Shown: positions 56,390 through 64,000 of the stretch, piece by piece
Layout: every line of letters starts with the position of its first letter
How positions within the stretch are numbered: the first letter of the stretch is position 1
Assembly: GCA_016508695.1 (NCBI GenBank)
Contig: VNKQ01000013.1
Span: forward strand, 1 to 64,000
Source: Hyphodiscus hymeniophilus
Lineage: Eukaryota > Ascomycota > Leotiomycetes > Helotiales > Hyphodiscaceae
DNA: 64,000 nt
Direction: 5' to 3'
Made by a program: the position numbers and the translations under genes
Notes under the pieces: model-generated
Database searches by the model: none
Seen by the model: only the letters and a program-made list of their open reading frames with translations
What the model was told of the DNA's origin: nothing

Positions 56390-57727
56390 ATGGAATCTTC
56401 CCCGATGTCTCTCCAGGCCATCAAACAGGTCCAGGTGGAATACCGACAGCTTGGAAAAAGTGGTCTGAGAGTATCTGTGCCGATTTTGGGAATGATGGGA
56501 ATGGGCCTCTCAGCTTGGATGGGTTGGGTTCTTGATGAGGAGAAGGTATGCGACTTCATACATCCCCTAAGCTGCTGAACTCGTGCACACATTCTGCCTG
56601 AAGACTGTTCAACTAACAAAATTATCGATAAGGCTCTTCCTATTCTCAAGGCTGCATACGATAGAGGTGTGAACACGGTAGGTGTATCTTCATCGCTAAA
56701 TGCCAATATGAATTTCTTTCTAAAACTGCCGTAGTGGGACACAGCCAATGTCTACTCGAATGGCGTCTCGGAAAAGATCATCGGTAACGCGATTACAAAG
56801 TACGAAATTCCAAGACATAAGCTCGTTCTGATGACAAAATGCTATGGGTACGTGCAAGAAGTCCCCGAGCGTCGAGGAACTAGCCTGGTACCAACCACGC
56901 CTGAAAAGAACATGGCGAATACCTACGGTATGGCGAACCACCAACCCTCTTTCCTCTACTCTGAAGAAATTACTGACTCAGTATATCAAGGTCTATCCCG
57001 TCTTGCAATCTTCAATGCTATCAAAGCATCTCTACAGCGTCTCAAGACAGATTACATCGATCTCCTGATGATCCACCGCTTCGATAAAACTGTTCCTATA
57101 GAAGAAACAATGGAAGCGCTACACGATCTGGTGAAGAGTGGAAAAGTGCGCTACATTGGCGCAAGCTCTATGTGGGCGCACGAATTTGCCCTGATGCAGT
57201 TTGCTGCAGAGAAGCATAACTGGACAAAGTTCATATCGATGCAGAACTATTATAATCTCATCTATCGCGAGGAAGAACGAGAGATGAACAAATTTTGTGA
57301 TATGACTGGAGTGGGTCGAATGGCCGTAGGTTATGTTCCTTTTATACAACGTTCTTGTCGTGCCTGCATATGACCATAGCACCTTGGCTAATGGATTTGA
57401 TAGTGGGCTCCGCTTGGCCGTGGCGTTCTGACGCGGTCTTTGGAAAACAATGATACCGCCCGTGGGGTTAGTAACGTGTCGGATCTCACTGTCGCAGACA
57501 AAGAGATCATTTCTCGAGTTGGAGAAATTGCAGCGAAAAAAGGATGGCCGATGACACATGTGACACTGGCTTGGCTTAGCAAGCGGGTAGTGAGTCCTGT
57601 AATTGGGTTTAGTAGTGTCCAAAGGTTGGACGAAGCGGTCAGCGCGACTGGGAAGTCTCTGACCGATGATGAAGAGGCTTATTTGCAGCAGCCATATGTA
57701 TCTAAAGCTATCAGGGGTCATATGTAA
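56390..57727 (+). CDS. Aldo-keto reductase
   Basis: Four exons, join(56390..56545,56633..56677,56735..57325,57404..57727), 371 aa. Intron 3 (78 bp, GTAGGT donor, GCTAAT branch) is needed: without it the frame ends early, with it WAPLGRGVLTRS follows GVGRMA. Catalytic residues are in place: WDTANVYSNG (Asp, Tyr), LMTKCYG (Lys), LLMIHRFD (His). The C-terminus has VTLAWLSKRVVSPVIGFSSV, the NADP-binding end. It resembles fungal AKRs of the AKR9/aryl-alcohol dehydrogenase type with a long insertion after KCYG. Substrate unknown; it is convergent with the bZIP gene, 89 bp apart, and may belong to an accessory block with the SDR and UstYa-like genes. Confidence 0.9.
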
Positions 57728-57816
57728 ACCTCGGCACTATTGAATATTATTGAAATACTAAGTTTCCTGGATTTCTCACTGACGGGACTGAGTGGATCAT
57801 AGAGGCACCAGTGAGA

Positions 57817-59470
57817 TTATCCATTCACTCTTTTCATCATCCGCCACCATTGAGATCCGCTCCGCATATCATCGTCTTTGTCTCCTATCAGCCACCACCA
57901 CTTCTTTAAAAACCATGGCTTCGCCTCCCAACTCCGCATGTCCCATGGAGCACCCATATCCATTCCTGCACTCCCGCCCGGCGAACCCCAGCAGACCAAC
58001 CCGTCTTTAATCATAAGGTCGATACACAATTCATCCTCATCCAGAAGCGGGGGTTCGGTCGATGCCGCTGTTATGGCCCGCTGTCGAAACATGGGAAACG
58101 GAAGCACATCGAGATAAGGATGGTGCTTCTTCGTAACCTGAGCCATGACAGGCCGCAGGTCCTTTGCGACGCCCGAGTACCTCATCGCTACGGCTGTTTT
58201 TACATTCTGTTCTGTGGCCATTACGAGTTCTGGGTCATAGAGCGGACTTGTGCTGCTCTCATCGAGGTAATGACCAAAGTCGAAGCCAAACATGCTGGCG
58301 TTCATAAACATCGAGGCAAAGTATGATATGCGACTGATGGTAAGGTTGTTGATATAAGGGTTTAAATTTGTTGAGGCGGTGGGTGCTTGAGTAGCATTGT
58401 ACTGGAACGGTGCATGCCTGGTGATTGTAGAGATAGCACCGGGCATCCTTTGGGCTATATAGATTTCTGCGCCGCTGTCCGATCCTGAATTTAAGGTCGC
58501 TATGTCGGAAGATATCATATCAATGAACTTGTAATCTTGACTACGTGCCATCTGAAACAGCTTTTGCTGTATAGTCATTGGTAGTTGAGAGAAATATTTC
58601 TGAATAGCAGATGGAGGGACTTTGTTTCTAGGACCGCTGGGTCTGCAAATAGAGATCAACCGCAGAAGTGAAGTATTAGGTTCGGAGTTCTCATCCTCTG
58701 CCTCTTGTGATTGCTGGTCTGGAGGCGAAGGTAACGGACTTGGGTAGCCATAGCTTTTGAAATTAAGCAACGGTCTTCTCTCTAGTCCTGGTCGCCTATC
58801 TTCTGCAGAGTCGTTGAAGAGAATCCTGGAGGTTTCAGCTGGATCATTGATAGATGGAAATCCTTCCATATCCATCGGGCCGAAATCTCCCAGAAGGTTT
58901 GTGGAATCCATGGATAGGAGGTCGTCCCAACTAAAAGACTCGGTGTTTGAAGGTCCCGTATCAAAGTTACTATTCTCTGGTTGCTCGCTCGCTGTGATGA
59001 TGGTGTCCAGATGCTCTGGGATGAAGCTGGACGCCGGTTTGGAGGCTGTCAGCCCGTCGTTAGCCAGATACGAGTTATTTGTCCATATAGCATTCTCAGC
59101 TGCCAACTGCGAGGGAGCAGATGGAACGGGCGGCACTGCGTTAAGCTCCTCCGGCACTGGTGTATTTGAGATATTACCGATTGGTTCTGAATCCCAAATC
59201 AGATCTCTAGAGGCTACAAGCCGCTCCAATGTTTGGATTCGTTGTTTCCTCCGGTCCCCTGTAAGCTGCTGATTAACCGGACATCAATATCTGTAACATG
59301 GAGGCCTACATACTGTATGCCTTTTGAGCTACCCTGTTCTACTTCTTCCTAGCTTCACTCACAGGTTTGCGGCCGGGGGCAGCCGATTGAGATGCCACAA
59401 CGATAGTGGACGACTCCTGTTCCTCGCTAAGCTGCAGGGGTTCGGGGACCATCCTTCTCGATTCAGCCAT
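57817..59470 (-). pseudogene. bZIP regulator with stop in basic region
   Basis: Two exons, complement(join(57817..59258,59314..59470)), 533 codons including the end. The reading is open throughout except one TAG at codon 44. Exon 1 ends and exon 2 starts inside a bZIP basic region: ARKK-stop-NRVAQKAY, then RDRRKQRIQTLERLVASRDL. The TAG stands where Gln is usual, and CAG-to-TAG is a C-to-T change in CpA context. The middle is acidic and Ser/Pro-rich; the end is the DUF3425 domain (HHPYLDVLPFPMFRQRAI, DELCIDLMIKDGLVCWGS, WFLKKWWWL) of fungal bZIP factors. I therefore call it a recent pseudogene or an allele with a nonsense mutation; assembly error is possible. Confidence 0.75.
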
Positions 59471-60316
59471 GGCTCTATCAGCATGCAGACAATGAATACG
59501 GTTATGAAATGCTTATGAGAAGATTGTGCGTCGGTTGAGTTGACGACCTCTAATGGCGAAAGAAAGTTTGCATATGTGATCACGTTTGGATGTACCAAAA
59601 CAATTTAGCTCTTGCCAGCAGAGCTCCACTTTTATTGTCAGCATTCCACGGCTGACGTTTGCTGCGTATTTACCTAGCTGCATCAGGCTAGGCGACAACA
59701 ATTGGACTACACGCCCATAAGCGATTGAGGACGAAAGCTTGCAATTCACGTAGCTTTATCTGATCAAGTATGTTGATATACGTTGTCTGCATCTTGACTA
59801 CGACGTGAAGTGGGGGGACCTTCCAATAATAACACCGAGGTCTTCAACCTACGCCAGTAAGTATGAATGTCGCCTTAGCGGGGTCGCTCGACATCAACCT
59901 TTGTGTCTTCGCGCTCACCATCCAGCAAAATCGCCAGCTACTTCCAGGAAGGAGAGTTCTAGCTGAAACGGGGCAGCTGTCAATGAGCGAGATACTGTAT
60001 ATTTGGTTTGGAGTCACGGGCTGCGGGGGAGACCACGTTCAGATTTCGCATAAATCCTATGACCATTTGTGGTCCTGGACCAGGTTGGGAGCACAATCGT
60101 CTGTCCTCGTCTGCAATTTCTCGTGAAGCGATTGATGAGCGAAAAAGGTATAGGAACACTACAATGTGATATATTGGAGCTTCAATGTGTCACAAATAGC
60201 AGGACAATCATTGAATTTCTATAGCTACGCTTCGTGTCTAGTGATACCGTGTTCATAGATCGTTCATGAAGTGCAATATCCACCACCGGAGAATTTTGAC
60301 GTGTGTCATAACTTGC
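59471..60316. other. Intergenic
   Basis: No supported gene. An 87-codon plus frame (59863-60126) has no domain. Confidence 0.5.
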
Positions 60317-61455
60317 CTAGTACTCGAATTTCTGCCCAACAAGCTTCTCGGAGAGGCTCCAAAGCTTGGCAGCATTCTCAGCACTACTGGCAGCGGGGGT
60401 AGCTGGAGTGGGGTTACAGTCATCGAGATAGGCTCCTGAAGATGCTGTGCAGTAGTGTGAGCAAATTAAAGACATCGCGATGGGAGGGAAGTATTTACCT
60501 TCCAAGGACGGATCAAGCGCGGCGGCAACTGTTGTTGCGCAAGCACCGTCCATGGACTTAAACTGTGGTATCGGACGACCTATGGACTATTAGCATGATT
60601 CGACTTCCAAATCTATTGATATTCTTACCTGTATCACTGATTTTCTTCATTACCATTCCCCAGTCGGTGTTGGGATCTAGATGACCCACAAGATTGGTCA
60701 TTGCATTTCCAGGATGTAGTGAGAAAGCGGTAATCTTCTTGCTCTTCAATTTCTCCGCAAGTGATACTGTAAACAGTACATTCGCCGTTTTCGATTGTCC
60801 ATAGGCAGCCCACTCATCATAGGTCTTTCCATCCTGGAAGTTATAGTCGTCAAAACGAACACCACCCATGGCATGGCCGGCGCTAGAAACATTAACAATG
60901 CGCCCGCCACTGGCAATACTTGGTACGAGCAGATTTGTGAGCAGGAAGTGCCCGATATGATTGATACCGAATTGCGACTCAATACCTTCCTTGGTGGTTT
61001 TGTGCGGCCCTGCCATTACGCCGGCGTTGTTGATCAGAACATCGATTTTGGACACACTCGAAGTAATTGCGGAAGCAGCCTCGTGGATAGAGGCTTGGCT
61101 GGAGAGGTCAATTGGGATAAAAATTGCTTTGGTAGAAGGGCTCAAGGAAGCAATCTCTTTGATAACCGGGGAGACTTTCGATTCATCCCGCGCAAGGAGA
61201 ACAAGGGAGGCAGGGTTTCCTGCTGCAAGATTGAGTGCGGTATTGCCACCGATGCTGTTGGCGCTGGCTCCAGTAATCACAACTATGCGGCGTATTAGTT
61301 TAAGACCTTGGAGACGACGAGATATCTTCGTTGGAAGGGAGTGCCGGGGGTATAGTTGAATCTATCTGAGATGGCTTACATGTCTTGCCCTTAACGTTCT
61401 GGGGAAAGTCATTGACGATTTGTGGCGCAGTCGTATCGAAGCCGTATTCAGGCAT
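60317..61455 (-). CDS. Short-chain dehydrogenase/reductase
   Basis: Four exons, complement(join(60317..60444,60499..60579,60629..61282,61380..61455)), 312 aa; the first intron is 97 bp, others 49-54 bp. MPEYGFDTTAPQIVNDF leads into FVITGASANSIGGNTA (Rossmann TGxxxGxG-like), INNAGVMAG, the catalytic region IVNVSSAGH and YGQSKTANVLF (YxxxK), and SLHPGNAMTNL (after the active site). The pattern fits the retinol dehydrogenase/WWOX-like group common in fungal secondary pathways. The C-terminus (ENAAKLWSLSEKLVGQ) is complete. It lies between the bZIP gene and the UstYa-like gene, so it may act in the same pathway, which is inference. Confidence 0.9.
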
Positions 61456-62373
61456 GATGAAATTGTTTTGAGGTTTGATTGAAGGATTGAAGGGTTTTAG
61501 TTTTGTAGTAATGTTACTAACAATTGATCAAGTCTGTAGGTGGAATTCAAGGTGTCTTCCGCAAGAATTGTTCTCTCTTATACATATAGGTACAGTGAGC
61601 AATGTCATGTGACATCGTGGCTGCGAATATAAACGTTTGCATGCAGTCGGCACTTGAGAAGTCAGCAAGCTCTGATGAGTATCTACACGTTTTTGATAAC
61701 GTTATCATGCGAAAATCGGAAACGACGCATGCGGTCGGATGTTGTACCTAAGCTTTCTTACCAGCCCTCGCTAGCCTAAAACGCACTAGACCCTCTGAAA
61801 GCCCGGACTGTATCTTCAATATTGTAAAACAGATATACTTAGAAAGTGTCACCTAAACGGGAGCTAGCAATGGGTAGAGCGAGAAGTATTGAAGACATAT
61901 GATTTCCAATAGTAGCTACTCTCTGCAGAATTGCGTTTCGCTTCCTATAGGCGAGTCTTACTAGATAGGTACATAGCGTACCTATCTAGTAGAAGTTCGC
62001 CTCCACGCACCGTTAAGTAAGCCATATTTTCCCAATTGTTGGCTTGCTGACGCAACTTTTACTAGTATATTACTAGCATTGTCCCTAGGTAATCGGGAAT
62101 TGACACAAGACTAGTGATAAAATCCCCGAATTATTTAGTTGTCCTGTACAAAGGACTTGTCTTTGCTAGCAATAAACGTTTAAAAACATGTTCGTCCCAC
62201 CTCGAGAACTTCAAAATTGGCATAGCAAGGCTGTGAGAGATAACTTGCTTGAATTAGAGATTATTGCTCGAATGCTATAAGAAAGCAATGACTTTTCATC
62301 TGTTGGACGAAGAGTCTTCCCTTTCCTTTGAAATCCGCGCTGGCAGAAAAGTTTTCAATGACCACAAGAAATT
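61456..62373. other. Intergenic with long inverted repeat
   Basis: No coding feature is supported. The region is AT-leaning and contains the 52-bp inverted repeat at 61950-62001 and a second short palindrome CTAGTA/TACTAG near 62063-62077. Both suggest a small degraded element. Confidence 0.5.
61950..62001. repeat. Hairpin-forming inverted repeat
   Basis: Perfect 13-nt arms ACTAGATAGGTAC and GTACCTATCTAGT enclose a 5-nt loop (61960-61990). After an imperfect bulge, outer arms GGCGA and TCGCC (61950-61954, 61997-62001) also pair. It sits between the divergent-side flanks of the SDR and UstYa-like genes, with no coding potential. It could be a MITE remnant, a cruciform or a terminator-like structure; the sequence alone cannot decide. 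Confidence 0.8.
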
Positions 62374-63009
62374 TCAATACTCTACATAGGCTCCATCTTG
62401 ATACTTCGTACATTGGGGGTAAATAACTCTTGCGACAACAATCGCATGTTCCGCCGCCGAGCTATCCATCAGAATCATCTTTTGACAATGCAGTGTATGG
62501 TTGTAATTACTGAGGTGATTGTCTATCCAGCCTCTCTCGTAAGCCCTGTGCATCTGTCTCCACATGAATGTACAGTGGACGATGTGGTAGTCCCATTTGA
62601 CAAATAGCGGAGTTCGATTGCCCTGAAGCGCGATCTCTTGTGATACCGGAGACATGAATTTGTCATCGGCATAGAACGTCCAATTGCTCCAAGATGCAAA
62701 CTCGGAGACGAGTTCTCCATCGTAGCACTCCGGCGTCTGCCAGGCAAAAGAGATAAGATCGAACGAGCATTTTCGGTCTCGCGCGGTTTCCAAGCTGTCT
62801 CCGCAAGAAGACCACGTCTTCGGTGACGTTCGACGTCGTAAACTCGATGCAGACGCTGTTGCAACCATAACAATCAAGAGGAACGTGCCGCAAGCCAGAA
62901 CGTATAACCATCTTCGAGACCGCGTCTTCACAGAGACCTTGGCGCCTGTGTCCGCTTGGTCATAGTCATCCGTGAGGAGCCGCGAAAATGCGACCTTTTT
63001 AAAAGACAT
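62374..63009 (-). CDS. UstYa-family (DUF3328-like) protein
   Basis: Single exon, 211 aa, ATG at 63009. A short cytosolic N-terminus with TRSRRW precedes one helix (34-50, LYVLACGTFLLIVMVA), a type II membrane topology. The lumenal part carries two HxxHC motifs, HIVHC (142-146) and HTLHC (171-175), the hallmark of UstYa-type oxidases, plus WRQMHRAYERG between them. Cysteines near 70, 81 and 95 may pair. UstYa proteins catalyse oxidative steps such as cyclisation in fungal ribosomal peptide (ustiloxin-like) and other pathways. The WRQMH variant is not the classical HCxxxLRQ form, so it may be a separate subfamily. A second family member starts 0.5 kb to the right. Confidence 0.75.
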   Translation of the reverse strand: MSFKKVAFSRLLTDDYDQADTGAKVSVKTRSRRWLYVLACGTFLLIVMVATASASSLRRRTSPKTWSSCGDSLETARDRKCSFDLISFAWQTPECYDGELVSEFASWSNWTFYADDKFMSPVSQEIALQGNRTPLFVKWDYHIVHCTFMWRQMHRAYERGWIDNHLSNYNHTLHCQKMILMDSSAAEHAIVVARVIYPQCTKYQDGAYVEY

Positions 63010-63513
63010 TTTATCTCAATATCAAGGACGTAATAATGTATGAGGTCGAGAGGAATAAACCAATGTCTATAATAAAGCTGTGACTTGATAACGTTGGGAA
63101 GCTGCGGTCGTTGTCATCGCTTTGATTTCTGTTGGCTGGTGTAAATATTCCCAGGACGCACGATCGATGAAGGAATAAAGTCGATGGTGCTAATATTCAC
63201 GCGAAGGTCAGCCATTCTACTTTTTTTTGCATCATATTGCATCAAACTTACATGTGATTGATCCTATCCGGGCCGTGTGTGGGGCAAGCAAGATAAAGCT
63301 GCTCGTAAACAAGAATGAGGCCGCTGGAGTATGGTAGCATGACAAGGTTTCATTACTCTAAATCTAGACCTTCCTATTTCGCACTAATAGAATTTATAGC
63401 TAGCGTATGGTAAACATGCATTTTAGGAGTAGATTTCATAAAATTTCATTACTTGACCTTCTATAATATAGCGCAAAGTCTCATTATCGTATAATACATC
63501 ATTTTAGCTATGC
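63010..63513. other. Spacer between UstYa-like genes
   Basis: No gene supported. AT-rich with a poly-T run near 63221; probably the promoter of the left UstYa-like gene and the 3' flank of the right one. Confidence 0.5.
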
Positions 63514-64000
63514 TCAGTCATCCTGCACAATATTACCATTTTCGTCAATATCCTCGTCCGAGAATCCGATCTTGGTTCCATGACCGTCTGGAAAAGATGG
63601 ACCTGCACGAATTAGTTCACAGTATTAATCTTTTGTTTGGCGGAGATTGTTATACCGAGTTTCGGATGGACCAAGACTCCGGGCTCCAACGCATTGCGGA
63701 CAGCCCGTTTCAACGCCCATTCATGTAATCGATCGAAATTTACACACGCATGAGGATTGGAGAAGTCTCCTAAAGGCACACTCGTGGACTTTCCCCATAC
63801 CATTGGCATTACTGAAACATCACCATGGCACATAATACCCTGGCGGAGTGTTCCGAGGCAGTGCTCTGCGGTCTTCTCAGCGTCAAGATCTAAAATGGCT
63901 CCAGAGCACCAGAAAAAGAACTCACCTGTGTGCCTCCTGTTCATCTCTGCTTGTCGATCAGTAAGGTTAGGAAAGTAATAATCCGAATTGATATATTGAT
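63514..64000 (-). CDS. UstYa/DUF3328 protein, 5' end outside window
   Basis: Partial: complement(join(63514..63602,63656..63889,63926..>64000)). The exons read YYFPNLTDRQAEMNRRHT, then the DUF3328 core EHCLGTLRQGIMCHGD, a Trp-bearing segment, DFSNPHACVNFDRLHEWA, and a tail ending SFPDGHGTKIGFSDEDIDE. The HC-x4-LRQ-x3-C(H) block and the PHxC-x-F-x5-EWA block are typical of UstYa-family members. Introns of 53 bp (GAACTAAT branch) and 36 bp are inferred; the short one is less certain. The first HxxHC His is not conserved here (TAEHC). The same strand as its neighbour suggests a tandem pair, perhaps two oxidases of one pathway. Confidence 0.7.

Noticed and set aside
57326..57440. Apparent inversion or frameshift in the aldo-keto reductase
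   Set aside because: A 78-bp intron with GTAGGT donor, GCTAAT branch and TAG acceptor restores the expected WAPLGRG motif.
59863..60126. 87-aa plus frame considered as a RiPP precursor
   Set aside because: No signal peptide, no repeated core and no Kex2-type KR repeats.

Overview
The window is the left end of a chromosome from a filamentous ascomycete. It starts with about seven TAACCC units (C-strand telomere repeat), genes carry short 46-120 bp introns with GTAAGT-type donors and CTAAC/CTGAC branch points, and the conserved proteins are typical of Pezizomycotina. The Fus3/Kss1-type MAP kinase and SEC24 look closest to Leotiomycetes, but that placement is inference.

Layout. 1-1.3 kb: telomere and very AT-rich subtelomere with a 72-bp degenerate tandem repeat, resembling RIP-degraded repeat DNA. 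1.6-6.5 kb: GPI-anchored surface protein with a duplicated domain, a decayed gene, a spliced IFI6/ISG12-like membrane protein and an orphan 3' gene fragment. 6.7-8.5 kb: DHA1-type MFS transporter. 10.5-13.9 kb: ruins of two helicase genes (SNF2-type, then UPF1-like). 14-15.7 kb: HEM4 and ERV1 back to back. 16.7-23.2 kb: SprT-like metalloprotease, membrane protein, secreted crotonase, broken SDR. 23.5-30.1 kb: ten-exon secreted phosphoesterase and eight-exon membrane-anchored multicopper oxidase.

30.2-47.8 kb is a conserved core: RMI1, VPS51, AP-1 beta, a 53-aa membrane protein, BolA/Fra2, NIF3, a small membrane protein, SEC24, PMK1-type MAPK and a HIRIP3-like chromatin protein. Three genes here act in membrane traffic (VPS51, AP-1 beta, SEC24).

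48.8-64 kb returns to accessory character: secreted glycoprotein, Gfa-type enzyme, secreted TAP-like hydrolase, aldo-keto reductase, a bZIP regulator with an in-frame stop in its basic region, an SDR, and two UstYa/DUF3328-family genes, the second cut by the window end. UstYa proteins are oxidases of fungal ribosomal-peptide and other secondary pathways, so the right edge may be the border of an uncharacterised biosynthetic cluster. No precursor-peptide gene is visible inside the window.

No tRNA, rRNA, CRISPR or intact transposon was recognised. All exon structures come from reading splice signals and frame by eye, without transcript data; single-base coordinate errors are possible.
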